From: Melioribacteraceae bacterium
GTDB taxonomy: Bacteria > Bacteroidota > Ignavibacteria > Ignavibacteriales > Melioribacteraceae
Direction of reading: 5' to 3'
NCBI GenBank assembly: GCA_035362835.1
Contig: DAOSDY010000002.1
Coordinates: forward strand, 1 to 64,000
DNA length: 64,000 nucleotides
A program made the translations under genes and the position numbers. Under the pieces are notes generated by a model. The model saw only the letters and a list, made by a program, of their open reading frames with translations. It did not search any database and had not been told where the DNA came from. How positions within the stretch are numbered: the first letter of the stretch is position 1; each line of letters begins with the position of its first letter. Below, piece by piece: positions 36,009-44,745 of the stretch.

Positions 36009-37349
36009 TTGTTCAAAAAAATTCTTATCGCCAATCGGGGTGAGATAGCACTTAGAATAATCCGGACCTGCAAAGAACTCGGTATCAAAACCGTTGCTGT
36101 CTATTCGGAAGCCGATCGCGATTCGCTACATGCGGTCTTTGCCGACGAGGCAGTCTGTATTGGACCCGCTAAAAGCTCCGATAGTTATCTTAAAATTCCG
36201 AGCATCCTTTCTGCTGCAATGATTACAGGTGCAGATGCAATTCATCCAGGGTACGGATTCCTTGCGGAAAATGCCGACTTCAGTGAAATATGCGCGGACT
36301 CTAATATTAAGTTCATCGGCCCTTCTCCGGATTCGATCAGGAAGATGGGGGATAAGTCCTTTGCTAAAGACACAATGAGAAAAGTCGGCGTACCTGTTGT
36401 TCCCGGTAGCGAGGGCATTATTAAAAGTATTGATGAAGCAAAAAAGATCGCTTCAGAAGTCGGGTATCCCGTTATGCTTAAAGCTTCCGCAGGCGGCGGC
36501 GGTAAAGGTATGAGGATTGTCTGGGAGGAAAAAGACCTCGAAAAATTATTCCAGACCGCCTCTAACGAAGCCGATGCCGCGTTTGGTGTGCCTGACCTTT
36601 ACCTCGAAAAATTTATTGAGAATCCGCGTCACGTCGAAATTCAGGTGGTAGGCGATCAGTTCGGAAATGTTTATCATTACGGTGAACGCGATTGCACAAT
36701 TCAGAGAAGACACCAGAAACTTATAGAAGAATCACCGTCCCCGGTTGCATCGGCCGATCTTAGGAACAAGATGGGTGATGCCGCTCTGCTCGGTGCCAAA
36801 GCCGTTAATTATGAGGGCGCCGGCACGATTGAATTCCTGGTCGATAAATACCTCAATTTTTATTTTATTGAAATGAATACTCGTATTCAGGTTGAACATC
36901 CCGTTACGGAAATGGTTCAGAATCTCGATCTTATTAAGCAGCAGATTCTCGTTGCCGCCGGCCAGAGGATTCAGAATCTTCCGCAGGAACCGCGCGGTCA
37001 CGCTATTGAATTCAGAATCAATGCCGAGGATCCTGATAATAATTTCAGACCCTCACCAGGTAAAATTGAATATCTCCATTTCCCCGGAGGTTTCGGAGTA
37101 CGTGTCGATTCACATGCTTATAACGATTATATTATACCGCCCAATTATGATTCTTTGATTGCTAAACTGATTGTATGGGGTACCGACAGGCCTCATGCTA
37201 TTGTAAGGGCAAGAAGAGCATTCGAGGAATTTAAAATTGAAGGGATTAAAACTACGATTCCGTTCCATAGAAAAGTTCTTGATCATCCGATATTCATCGA
37301 CGGTAATTTTGATACCGCGTTTATAGATCAACATTTAAATAAATTGTAG
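36009..37349 (+). CDS. accC: Acetyl-CoA carboxylase biotin carboxylase subunit
   Basis: The 446-residue enzyme carboxylates biotin on AccB using ATP and bicarbonate. The TTG start at 36009 (GAGAGG a few bases upstream) gives the invariant [25 protein letters not shown]-grasp features include [51 protein letters not shown], and the biotin carboxylase C domain with [15 protein letters not shown]. All catalytic elements are present. No accA/accD in the window; the carboxyltransferase half must be elsewhere. Confidence 0.97.
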   Translation: MFKKILIANRGEIALRIIRTCKELGIKTVAVYSEADRDSLHAVFADEAVCIGPAKSSDSYLKIPSILSAAMITGADAIHPGYGFLAENADFSEICADSNIKFIGPSPDSIRKMGDKSFAKDTMRKVGVPVVPGSEGIIKSIDEAKKIASEVGYPVMLKASAGGGGKGMRIVWEEKDLEKLFQTASNEADAAFGVPDLYLEKFIENPRHVEIQVVGDQFGNVYHYGERDCTIQRRHQKLIEESPSPVASADLRNKMGDAALLGAKAVNYEGAGTIEFLVDKYLNFYFIEMNTRIQVEHPVTEMVQNLDLIKQQILVAAGQRIQNLPQEPRGHAIEFRINAEDPDNNFRPSPGKIEYLHFPGGFGVRVDSHAYNDYIIPPNYDSLIAKLIVWGTDRPHAIVRARRAFEEFKIEGIKTTIPFHRKVLDHPIFIDGNFDTAFIDQHLNKL

Positions 37350-37356
37350 AGGACAT

Positions 37357-37737
37357 ATGAATATTCCAGCAAATTTGAAGTACACCAAAGATCATGAGTG
37401 GATCAAGGTTGAAGGAAATACCGGATTCATCGGTATTACGGATTTTGCACAGGGTGAACTGGGCGATATAGTTTATATCGATATTAATCCCGACCTCTCT
37501 GAAATTAAATCCGGAGAATCCTTCGGCACTATTGAAGCCGTTAAAACAGTTAGCGATATGTATGCGCCTGTGGACGGAAAAGTTTTGGAAGTGAATAAAA
37601 GCCTTAATGAAAATCCCCAGCTTCTTAATTCGGATCCTTACGGCGAAGGATGGATCATCAAAATTGAATTATCTAATCCCGGTCAGTTGAATGATCTCCT
37701 TACACCCGAAGCTTATCAGACTCAGCTCGGGCAGTAA
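37357..37737 (+). CDS. gcvH: Glycine cleavage system H protein
   Basis: The 126-residue lipoyl carrier protein shuttles the aminomethyl group between glycine decarboxylase and GcvT. The lipoylated K63 lies in GTIEAVKTVSDMYAP, and KYTKDHEWIKVEG and GITDFAQGELGDIVYID are typical. It begins seven bases after accC, so it sits in the same transcript, and it ends in a strong terminator. The partners gcvT and gcvP are not here. H proteins also relay lipoyl groups in some bacteria, which could explain its separate location beside the biotin-carrier genes. Confidence 0.96.
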   Translation: MNIPANLKYTKDHEWIKVEGNTGFIGITDFAQGELGDIVYIDINPDLSEIKSGESFGTIEAVKTVSDMYAPVDGKVLEVNKSLNENPQLLNSDPYGEGWIIKIELSNPGQLNDLLTPEAYQTQLGQ

Positions 37738-37756
37738 TACTAAAATTGTAAACATT

Positions 37757-37788
37757 GAGCAAAACCCTTTTAAGGGTTTTGCTCTTTT
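37757..37788 (+). terminator. Rho-independent terminator after gcvH
   Basis: A perfect 11-base-pair stem GAGCAAAACCC / GGGTTTTGCTC around the loop TTTTAA is followed by TTTT. It ends the efp-accB-accC-gcvH transcript 19 bases after the gcvH stop. Confidence 0.9.
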
Positions 37789-37805
37789 AAACCGATCCTT
37801 TTAGA

Positions 37806-39347
37806 ATGAAACATCCGCAGAAAATTTTAATTCTCGATTTCGGCTCACAGTATACTCAGCTTATTGCGCGCAGAATCCGTGAAAGCAAAGTCTATTCTGA
37901 AATCCACCCTCATAATTATCCGGTTTCAAAAATAATAGATGAAAAACCCGCCGGCATAATCCTCTCTGGCGGTCCGATGAGCGTTTATGATCCCGGTTCA
38001 CCCCGTATTCCGGATCAGCTCTTTGAACTCGGTATTCCGGTTCTCGGACTCTGCTACGGATTACAATTGATAGCTCAAACAAATAACGGGAAAGTTGAAC
38101 CGGCCGCTAATAGGGAGTATGGAAAAGCCCATATCGAACTACTTGGCAGCGACCCGCTTCTTGATTCCGTAGAAAATAATTCAATCGTCTGGATGAGTCA
38201 CGGGGATTACATTACAAAACTTCCCGATGGTTTCAGGGTCTCGGCTAAAACCGAAAATTCTCCTATCTGCGCTATTTCCAACCCGGATAAAAAAATATTT
38301 GGATTGCAGTTTCATCCCGAGGTTGCTCATACGGCCGATGGGGCAATAATTATTAATAATTTCCTCTTTAATATTTGTAATTGCAAAGCCGACTGGACCT
38401 CAGAAAATTTTATTCATTCGGCAATTGATGAGATAAAAAATAAAGTTGGAAATAAAAAGGCAATCTGTGCCCTCAGCGGAGGAGTCGATTCCTCTGTTGC
38501 TGCTATACTTGTTCATAAAGCCCTCGCAGGTAATCTGATATGTATTCATGTTGACACAGGAATGATGCGAAAAAATGAAAGCTCCAATATCATTCAAATG
38601 TTCAAGGATCATTATCACCTCAATTTGATTCACATAGATTCTTCAGATCTTTTTTTATCACGCCTTAAAGGTATTTCCGATCCGGAAAAGAAAAGAAAAA
38701 TAATAGGCAATACATTTATTGAAGTATTTGAAAAAGAAGCTGCGGAATTTAAAGATGCTGAGTATTTAATCCAGGGCACTCTATACCCGGATGTTATTGA
38801 ATCAGTCTCCGTGAAGGGAGCTTCGGCTACTATTAAGACTCACCACAACGTTGGCGGTCTGCCGGAAAAGATGAACCTTAAATTGATTGAACCGTTCCGC
38901 GAGCTTTTTAAAGATGAGGTGAGGGAAATTGGTAAAGAACTTGGGCTTCCCGGCCGTTTTTTACAGAGGCATCCTTTCCCGGGTCCCGGACTTGCTGTTA
39001 GGGTACTTGGAGAGATTACTCCGGAAAGACTTAATATTCTCCGTGAGGCAGACGATATCTTTATTAATGAACTCCTTGCTTTTGGTGTCTATGATAAGAT
39101 CTGGCAGGCCTTCGCTGTTCTTCTTCCGGTTCAATCCGTCGGTGTTATGGGCGATGCCCGTACCTATGAAAATGTATTAGCATTAAGAGCTGTTACTTCT
39201 AGCGACGGTATGACAGCAGATTGGTACCGTTTCGATCATTCTTTATTAGAAAATATATCAAATAAAATTACCCGTTCAGTTAGGGGAATTAACAGAGTTG
39301 TATACGATATAAGTTCTAAACCGCCCTCCACTATCGAATGGGAATAA
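37806..39347 (+). CDS. guaA: GMP synthase (glutamine-hydrolysing)
   Basis: The 513-residue enzyme converts XMP to GMP. The class I glutamine amidotransferase domain (1-190) carries C83 in [10 protein letters not shown] and QFHPEVAHT. The ATP pyrophosphatase domain has the PP-loop [10 protein letters not shown] near residue 225. The C-terminal dimerisation domain has [18 protein letters not shown] and ends with KPPSTIEWE, as in the family. It starts 18 bases after the gcvH terminator, so it has its own promoter, possibly overlapping the hairpin. Confidence 0.97.
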   Translation: MKHPQKILILDFGSQYTQLIARRIRESKVYSEIHPHNYPVSKIIDEKPAGIILSGGPMSVYDPGSPRIPDQLFELGIPVLGLCYGLQLIAQTNNGKVEPAANREYGKAHIELLGSDPLLDSVENNSIVWMSHGDYITKLPDGFRVSAKTENSPICAISNPDKKIFGLQFHPEVAHTADGAIIINNFLFNICNCKADWTSENFIHSAIDEIKNKVGNKKAICALSGGVDSSVAAILVHKALAGNLICIHVDTGMMRKNESSNIIQMFKDHYHLNLIHIDSSDLFLSRLKGISDPEKKRKIIGNTFIEVFEKEAAEFKDAEYLIQGTLYPDVIESVSVKGASATIKTHHNVGGLPEKMNLKLIEPFRELFKDEVREIGKELGLPGRFLQRHPFPGPGLAVRVLGEITPERLNILREADDIFINELLAFGVYDKIWQAFAVLLPVQSVGVMGDARTYENVLALRAVTSSDGMTADWYRFDHSLLENISNKITRSVRGINRVVYDISSKPPSTIEWE

Positions 39348-39371
39348 AATATTTGATGGGAGGTAATTATC

Positions 39372-40049
39372 CTGAAGGTAAAAGAACTTCCTTTAGACGA
39401 CAGGCCGCGTGAAAAGCTTGCCCTGCGTGGTCCGCAGAGTTTATCCGATGCTGAACTTATTGCCATCCTTTTAAGAACCGGAATTAAAGGGAGGAATGTT
39501 CTTCAATTAGCACAGGACCTTATAAAAAAATATGGTAACCTGAGTCTGCTGGCAACTCAGAATGTCTCTTCGCTTAAAACAAATCCAGGTATTAAAAAGG
39601 ATAAAGCCGTTACTCTTGTTGCCGCTTTTGAACTGAGCAGAAGAGCCGATTCGGAAAAAAAATGGCTCTCAAATAAAAAAATCTCCTCTCCCTCCGATAT
39701 CGCTGAAATATTTATTCCTTTGTTGAGAGACGAGGTTAAAGAAACTTTTATTGTAGTCTGCCTTAATTCCGCCAATAAAATAATCAGATACGAAAAAATC
39801 AGCGTTGGAAGTCTTAGTTCCAGCATCGTTCACCCAAGAGAGGTTTTTAAAGTTGCAATAGAAAATAATTCTGCTAATATAATTCTGATTCATAATCATC
39901 CGAGCGGTAATCCGGAACCGAGCAGCGAGGATATCAATTTAACAAAGAAAATGACTGATGCCGGTAAACTGATGGATATACAGGTCTTCGACCATATTAT
40001 TATTGCCGGGAACAATTTTACGAGCATGGTTGAAAAAAGGGTAATTTAA
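39372..40049 (+). CDS. radC: RadC family (JAB/MPN) protein with CTG start
   Basis: The 225-residue frame has a UPF0758/RadC N-terminal helix-hairpin-helix region (KELPLDDRPREKLALRGPQSL, GRNVLQLAQDLI) and a JAB-type metalloprotease-like core with the ligands H-N-H-P-S-G (IILIHNHPSGNPEPSSED). Length is right for RadC (about 225). The frame opens at 39357 and contains no ATG, GTG or TTG before 39720, where half the protein would be missing. CTG 39372 lies eight bases after GGGAGG (39358-39363), so I take it as start, with ATC 39369 or ATT 39366 as alternatives. RadC's role is still unclear; DNA processing is suspected. Confidence 0.88.
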   Translation: MKVKELPLDDRPREKLALRGPQSLSDAELIAILLRTGIKGRNVLQLAQDLIKKYGNLSLLATQNVSSLKTNPGIKKDKAVTLVAAFELSRRADSEKKWLSNKKISSPSDIAEIFIPLLRDEVKETFIVVCLNSANKIIRYEKISVGSLSSSIVHPREVFKVAIENNSANIILIHNHPSGNPEPSSEDINLTKKMTDAGKLMDIQVFDHIIIAGNNFTSMVEKRVI

Positions 40050-40154
40050 TTGGCAATATGAACGATTTCTTCGGTTTTTAATTCATTTACATAAAAAAAT
40101 TATTATATTTTGCAGCAATAAATTGAATTCACCTAATTATAAAGGAGGTCGATT

Positions 40155-40430
40155 ATGGTAAAAGTAAAGAGAATGCTTGGCACCGGGCTCGCGGTCGCTT
40201 TATTTATTGGTATGCTTGGTGTTACAGGTTGCAGCGGCATCTCCAAAGAACAGGTTGCCGAATTGGAAGCCCTGCGTTCCGAAGTTAAAGCTTTGGAAAA
40301 AGAAGTAAATTCTTTGAAGAGTGAAAAAGCTGCTCTTGAAAGAGAAATTGCAGAAAAAAATGCAAAACTTGATGAATGTGCAAAACAAAAAGCAGAAACC
40401 AAAAAAAATCTTGAAAAATTAGGCTTATAA
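40155..40430 (+). CDS. Small coiled-coil lipoprotein
   Basis: The 91-residue protein has a signal peptide and lipobox (GVTGC, lipidated C about residue 26). After it, an uninterrupted heptad-rich helix (about 30-88; ISKEQVAELEALRSEVKALE and so on) forms a coiled coil, as in Lpp- or OmpA-linked spacers. No C-terminal peptidoglycan-linking lysine box is obvious (it ends EKLGL). A strong AAAGGAGGTCG precedes the ATG. It is followed after 29 bases by the LysM gene, so the pair may together link the outer membrane to peptidoglycan. Confidence 0.75.
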   Translation: MVKVKRMLGTGLAVALFIGMLGVTGCSGISKEQVAELEALRSEVKALEKEVNSLKSEKAALEREIAEKNAKLDECAKQKAETKKNLEKLGL

Positions 40431-40459
40431 TCAGCCGGTTTAATCCAAAGGAGGAAATA

Positions 40460-41164
40460 ATGAAAGTTTACAAATATCTTTATGCTTTAACTTTGGTTCT
40501 GCTTCTATCTGTTATTACTGTCGCTCAGGAGAATAGAACCGAAGATATGACAAAAGAAGAATGGCAGAATGAGATCAATCGTTTAACGGATCAGAAAGTT
40601 GCCCTTACTACCGAACTGAATACATTGAAAACCGAAATCGCTGGCCTTAAAGCTACTCGCGATAAAATGCAGACTTACGATGATTGCATGAACGAACTCT
40701 ATGCTATGGTTGGCGCTACTAAAGCTGATGTGGATAATTTCAGAAATCAGCTGAATGCCCTTACTAAGAAAATTGACGGCAGAGAAGCTCCTAAAGCCGA
40801 TCGTCAGGCCGAACTCGATGCCATGAAGAAAAATAAAATCTCCGCTCTGCCTGAATTCTTCGATAAAGTTCATAACCAGCTGCAGAGAAAATTAGATGCC
40901 TGGGAAGAAGCTCCTAAAGAAATTAATTACACTGTGGTTAAAGGAGACCATCTCTGGGGTATCTCTAAGAAAAAAGAACATTACGATAATCCCTTCGCAT
41001 GGCCTATTATTTATAGAGCTAACAGGGACCAGATTAAGAATCCTGACCTGATCTATCCGAAACAGATCTTCAAGATTCCTAATCTGACTGAAGAGGAAAA
41101 ATCCAAATACGATAAAATCAGAAGAAATTATAAACCGGCTCCACCTGCACAGACTGCTCAATAA
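40460..41164 (+). CDS. Exported coiled-coil protein with C-terminal LysM domain
   Basis: The 234-residue protein has a signal peptide (1-22, VAQ) and a long coiled coil (about 28-115; NEINRLTDQKVALTTELNTL). One LysM domain at about 155-206 (YTVVKGDHLWGISKK...WPIIYRANRDQI...LIYPKQIFKIP) should bind peptidoglycan. The last 25 residues are polar with PAPPAQ. The LysM type, with PFAWPIIYRAN, resembles the form in periplasmic proteins rather than in hydrolases. It is co-transcribed with the small lipoprotein gene and has a terminator after it. Probably an envelope-organising protein. Confidence 0.8.
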   Translation: MKVYKYLYALTLVLLLSVITVAQENRTEDMTKEEWQNEINRLTDQKVALTTELNTLKTEIAGLKATRDKMQTYDDCMNELYAMVGATKADVDNFRNQLNALTKKIDGREAPKADRQAELDAMKKNKISALPEFFDKVHNQLQRKLDAWEEAPKEINYTVVKGDHLWGISKKKEHYDNPFAWPIIYRANRDQIKNPDLIYPKQIFKIPNLTEEEKSKYDKIRRNYKPAPPAQTAQ

Positions 41165-41204
41165 TCTGCCGGCGTTTTGCAATTATGAATTTGTTTAATT
41201 GAAT

Positions 41205-41239
41205 AAAGCCCTTTTCATAAATCGAAAAGGGCTTTTTCT
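41205..41239 (+). terminator. Rho-independent terminator after LysM gene
   Basis: AAAGCCCTTTTC and GAAAAGGGCTTT form a 12-base-pair stem with a short loop, followed by TTCT. It ends five bases before the ribosome site of phoH. Confidence 0.88.
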
Positions 41240-41253
41240 ATCCGGAGGATCTT

Positions 41254-42237
41254 ACGCAAACTGAAAAACTTGTTAGACTGGAAAATGTTAATCTGCTACT
41301 ACTGCTTGGTTACAACGATTCCAATCTGAAACCTCTTACAGATCGCTTCTCTGCTAATGTTACTGTTCGGGGCGATAATGTTATAATCCAGGGTGTTAAA
41401 GAGGAAGTGGAATCTGTCGAGAAGGTTTTGAAGGAAATGGTCTACGTCCTCAACACTACCGGCAAACTTCAATCCAAGGATGTTGAAACTATTATTGACC
41501 TGACCGTTCAGGGAAAAGAGATTATTAATAATGATGAATATGAGAATATAGTATTATACTCCAAGAAAGATGCGATAAAAGCTAAAACATCAAATCAGAT
41601 TGAATATATAAAAGAGGTCAGGGAGAACGATATCTGCTTTGCTATCGGTCCTGCCGGAACAGGAAAAACCTTTCTCGCTGTCGCATTCGCTGTCGCTGCA
41701 TTGAAAAAAAATATAGTTAAGAAGATTGTCCTCGCACGTCCTGCTGTTGAGGCGGGGGAGAGTCTCGGATTCCTTCCCGGCGATTTCAGGGAGAAAATTG
41801 ATCCCTATCTGCGCCCTCTATACGATGCTCTCGAGGAAATGCTCCCGTCCGAACAGCTCCGGAATTATATTGAAAAGGGAATTATAGAAATAGTGCCGCT
41901 TGCGTATATGCGCGGCAGAACACTTAATAATGCATATGTAATTCTGGATGAGGCTCAAAACGCCACCGGGATGCAGATGAAAATGTTCCTTACCCGACTC
42001 GGTCCCAATTCTAAAGCAATTATTACCGGCGATATTACACAGATCGATCTCCCTACTTATTCACAGAGCGGATTGGTTCAGGTAAAGGAAATTCTGAAGC
42101 ACGTTGACGGTGTCGGATTTGTCTACTTCGATAAAGGCGATGTCGTAAGGCATAAACTCGTCAAAGATATTATTGATGCTTACGAGAAACATTATAATGA
42201 TAACGGTGCGGTTAAGGAGAAGAAAAAATCGACCTGA
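41254..42237 (+). CDS. phoH: PhoH-like ATPase with non-canonical start
   Basis: The full frame (from about 41251) encodes about 327 residues. The N-terminal part (TEKLVRLENVNLLLLLGYND) matches PhoH-family N-termini. The P-loop is IGPAGTGKTFLAVA, with DEAQN, RGRTLNN and ITGDITQIDLP further on. No ATG or TTG occurs before GTG 41407, which would remove 51 residues of the conserved domain. GGAGG (41244-41248) is five bases ahead of ACG 41254, one base from ATG, so ACG is the best candidate start. In many bacteria phoH is followed by ybeY; here mazG converges instead. ATPase acting on RNA is the expected activity. Confidence 0.9.
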   Translation, partial: TQTEKLVRLENVNLLLLLGYNDSNLKPLTDRFSANVTVRGDNVIIQGVKEEVESVEKVLKEMVYVLNTTGKLQSKDVETIIDLTVQGKEIINNDEYENIVLYSKKDAIKAKTSNQIEYIKEVRENDICFAIGPAGTGKTFLAVAFAVAALKKNIVKKIVLARPAVEAGESLGFLPGDFREKIDPYLRPLYDALEEMLPSEQLRNYIEKGIIEIVPLAYMRGRTLNNAYVILDEAQNATGMQMKMFLTRLGPNSKAIITGDITQIDLPTYSQSGLVQVKEILKHVDGVGFVYFDKGDVVRHKLVKDIIDAYEKHYNDNGAVKEKKKST

Positions 42238-42246
42238 AATAATCTG

Positions 42247-43017
42247 TTATTGAACGGACTTCCTTCCTTTACTCTCTTCCCAGAATTTATCCATCTCTTC
42301 CAATGTACTCTCGGTCATTTTCCTGCCAGATTCTTTTATCTTCTTTTCAACATATGAAAACCTGGAAATGAATTTCTCGTTTGTGAATCGAAGTGCGTTC
42401 TCGGGATTTATTCCCAGAAATCTTGCGTAATTTGTCAGTGCGAAGAAAAGATCCCCGAGCTCCTCTTCCAATTTCACTTTATCTCCGCTCCTTTCCATCT
42501 CGTGCATCTCATCCATCTCTTCAATTACTTTTTTCCATACGTCCGATTTATTATCCCAGTCGAATCCGACTTTTGATGCTTTCTCCTGAAGGCGGTAGGC
42601 TCTTGCCAGACTCGGTAAATTCTTCGGGACTCCTTCAAGAACGGATTCTCTTCCCTCAGATAACTTTATCTCCTCCCAGTTCTTTACAATTTCATCTGTC
42701 CCGTTTACTTTTACGTCACCGAATACATGCGGATGCCTTCTTATCAGTTTATCTTTAATCGAATCAATAACATCATTTATTTCGAATTTATTCATTTCTT
42801 CCGCCATTACTGAATGGAACAGTATGTGAAGAAGTAGATCTCCGAGTTCGGATTTCATCTCGTCATAATTTTTAAGATCTATTGCTTCTATCAATTCGTA
42901 AGTCTCTTCTATTGTAGCGCCTTTGATTGAATCGTGCGTCTGTTCCCTGTCCCAGGGGCAATCTTTTCTAAGTCTTTTCATTATATCCGCGAGTTCCTGA
43001 AACTTCTGGCCTGTCAT
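42247..43017 (-). CDS. mazG: Nucleoside triphosphate pyrophosphohydrolase MazG
   Basis: The 256-residue protein hydrolyses NTPs to NMP and PPi to clean nucleotide pools. It has the typical tandem domains: first with CPWDREQTHDSI, EETYELIEAID and ELGDLLLHILFH; second with GFDWDN, EELGDLFFALTN and ENALRFTNEKFISRF. Both metal-binding EExxD/E sets are visible. It converges with phoH (nine bases between stops) and is divergent from the ridA-like gene. Length is normal. Confidence 0.95.
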   Translation of the reverse strand: MTGQKFQELADIMKRLRKDCPWDREQTHDSIKGATIEETYELIEAIDLKNYDEMKSELGDLLLHILFHSVMAEEMNKFEINDVIDSIKDKLIRRHPHVFGDVKVNGTDEIVKNWEEIKLSEGRESVLEGVPKNLPSLARAYRLQEKASKVGFDWDNKSDVWKKVIEEMDEMHEMERSGDKVKLEEELGDLFFALTNYARFLGINPENALRFTNEKFISRFSYVEKKIKESGRKMTESTLEEMDKFWEESKGRKSVQ

Positions 43018-43092
43018 CTCTTATCCTTTTTTTTGTTTGTAAAAATAGCAGAATGATGTCGCAATACAAATAGAGATCCGGCTCAAATTTGG

Positions 43093-43100
43093 TATATTTG
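43093..43100 (+). promoter_or_regulatory. Candidate TAnnTTTG -7 box before the RidA-type gene
   Basis: TATATTTG fits the Bacteroidota sigma consensus TAnnTTTG exactly and lies 24 bases before the ATG at 43124, with GGAG at about 43115-43118 between them. A matching TTG -33 box is not obvious. Confidence 0.4.
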
Positions 43101-43123
43101 CATCAAACAATTGCGGAGAATTT

Positions 43124-43582
43124 ATGATCGAAGAAAAAATTAAAGGATTAATCGGTCACGACCTTCCGAACGCTCCAAAACCTCTTGCTGCTTATGTCCC
43201 GGCAATTCAGTCGGGTAATCTGGTTATGACAGCAGGACAGCTGCCGTTCAAGGAAGGGAAACTTATTCATGAAGGTAAAGTAGGTTATGACGTTTCTGAA
43301 GAGAAGGGGATTGAGTGTGCGAGGCAGTCGGCTATTAATTGTCTCTCGGCTGTTAAATCCGTTATCCATGATCTCGATAAAATTGAAAAAATAGTTAAAC
43401 TCACTGTATTTGTCAGTTCTGCAATCGGATTTCACGCCCAGCCCAAAATAGCTAACGGTGCTTCCGAATTGATGGTCGAGATTTTCGGCGATGCTGGTAA
43501 ACATGCCCGTAGTGCCGTCGGTGTGAGCGAATTACCGATGAATGCACCTGTTGAAATTGAAATGACGGTTCAGCTTAAATAG
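43124..43582 (+). CDS. RidA/YjgF family protein
   Basis: The 152-residue trimeric-type protein of the RidA superfamily removes reactive enamines or imines. The sequence shows LVMTAGQLPF, CARQSAINCLSAVKSVI, VKLTVFVSSAIGF and the terminal ARSAVGVSELPMNAPVEIEM with the substrate-binding Arg. Length (about 150 instead of 125-130) and the LVMTAGQLP start suggest the longer Rid subgroup often seen in Bacteroidota, so it should not be called RidA in the strict sense. It is transcribed alone. Confidence 0.88.
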   Translation: MIEEKIKGLIGHDLPNAPKPLAAYVPAIQSGNLVMTAGQLPFKEGKLIHEGKVGYDVSEEKGIECARQSAINCLSAVKSVIHDLDKIEKIVKLTVFVSSAIGFHAQPKIANGASELMVEIFGDAGKHARSAVGVSELPMNAPVEIEMTVQLK

Positions 43583-43633
43583 AATGCTGATTTGACTTGA
43601 TACTTGTTTCAGGAAGTTCTAAAATTGCACAGG

Positions 43634-43664
43634 TCTATCGGGAGAAACCTTTTCTCCCGGTAGA
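43634..43664 (+). terminator. Hairpin, probable terminator after the RidA-type gene
   Basis: TCTATCGGGAGAAA and TTTCTCCCGGTAGA pair almost perfectly (one G-T), with a three-base loop. The following bases are ttgtta, a poor T-run, so termination is likely but not certain. Confidence 0.6.
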
Positions 43665-43686
43665 TTGTTAAACCGGAAAAATCGGA

Positions 43687-44196
43687 TTGGACATGAAAAA
43701 ACTGACTTTAATATTTCTTCTTACCGTCACTACTTCTATGGTTGCCCAGTTCAGGGAGGACCTTAATAAGCCGGTCGATGTTAAAAGCGGAATATTGAGT
43801 AATGAATCGGGAAATTTTCTGGGTATCTTCAATCCGAATAATTTTAAGATGAGTCATACTTTCGATCTCTCATTCCAGTCATTCGGTGCCGGAAATCTGG
43901 CTCTTACTACCTATACCAACAGCATGTTCTATAAATTCAACGATCAGCTGAATATTCAGGCCGATGTCAGCCTTGTAAATTCACCTCATAATTCTTTTGA
44001 TAAGAACTTCGCAAAACAGATAAACGGATTTTACCTGAGCCGCGCTCAGCTCAATTATAAACCTTCGGAAAACATGAATATCATTCTCCAGTACAGAAAT
44101 ATTCCGGCCGGTTATTACTCACCGTACATGTACGGCTATCCTTCCTATTACCGCTCCTACTGGTATGAAGATATGTGGGATGAGAAAGAGAGATAG
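43687..44196 (+). CDS. Exported protein of unknown function
   Basis: The 169-residue protein has a signal peptide (1-19, VAQ). The mature part contains aromatic and beta-type alternation (MSHTFDLSFQSFGAGNLAL, YKFNDQLNIQADVSLV, YLSRAQLNYKPSENMNIILQ). It ends in an unusual tail rich in Tyr, Pro and Gly (YYSPYMYGYPSYYRSYWYED). It may be part of an outer-membrane or periplasmic beta structure. No family recognised. It precedes the LytR_C gene by 54 bases, so co-transcription is possible. Confidence 0.7.
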   Translation: MDMKKLTLIFLLTVTTSMVAQFREDLNKPVDVKSGILSNESGNFLGIFNPNNFKMSHTFDLSFQSFGAGNLALTTYTNSMFYKFNDQLNIQADVSLVNSPHNSFDKNFAKQINGFYLSRAQLNYKPSENMNIILQYRNIPAGYYSPYMYGYPSYYRSYWYEDMWDEKER

Positions 44197-44249
44197 AATT
44201 TTATTAAATTCCCTCCCAAATATTTCCCTGTATATTAGTTCTGAGTGAA

Positions 44250-44738
44250 TTGGAAAAGAATAATTCTAAGAAATCTGCAAAGAGACCCGTTGATTTAACG
44301 AACTCAACTAACAATCTTTTTCTTAATATTGCCATATTTGTTCTGTTTGCGGTAATTCTCTTCATGCTCTATTCGATCTATTTAAAAGTTACCAAACCGG
44401 GCGGAAATGATTCGGGTGTTACAAATAATCAGCAGGCGGCAGAGATTATTCAGGTTGAAGTGCTCAATGGCTGCGGTGTGGGAGGAATTGCCGATAGGTT
44501 CACAGATTATCTCCGGAACAACAGATTCGATGTTGTTAATATGGGAAATTACATCCGCTTCGATATGGATGAGACGATTATAATCGACCGCACTGGCAAC
44601 AAAGCAAATGCACTTGCGGTTGCTGCTTCGCTAGGCGTTAAAAAAGAGAATGTTATTCAACAGCTGAATGACGATTATTTCCTGGATGTCTCGATAGTTA
44701 TCGGACGCGATTATTATACTTTACAACCACTTAAATGA
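44250..44738 (+). CDS. Membrane-anchored LytR_C-domain protein
   Basis: The 162-residue protein has a TTG start. A polar N-terminus and one membrane helix (about 24-46; NLFLNIAIFVLFAVILFMLY) are followed by a LytR_C domain at about 70-158 (VEVLNGCGVGGIADRFTDYL, TIIIDRTGNKANALAVAASL). No LCP catalytic domain is attached, unlike classic LytR-CpsA-Psr proteins. In other bacteria LytR_C may bind cell-wall polymers. It sits directly upstream of rsfS-argS (seven bases), a gene order that I recall from relatives. Confidence 0.8.
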   Translation: MEKNNSKKSAKRPVDLTNSTNNLFLNIAIFVLFAVILFMLYSIYLKVTKPGGNDSGVTNNQQAAEIIQVEVLNGCGVGGIADRFTDYLRNNRFDVVNMGNYIRFDMDETIIIDRTGNKANALAVAASLGVKKENVIQQLNDDYFLDVSIVIGRDYYTLQPLK

Positions 44739-44745
44739 GGTAAAT

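Noticed and set aside
37739..37805. Riboswitch before guaA or after gcvH
   Set aside because: The only structure is a plain terminator hairpin; no purine or glycine aptamer elements such as conserved loop motifs are visible.
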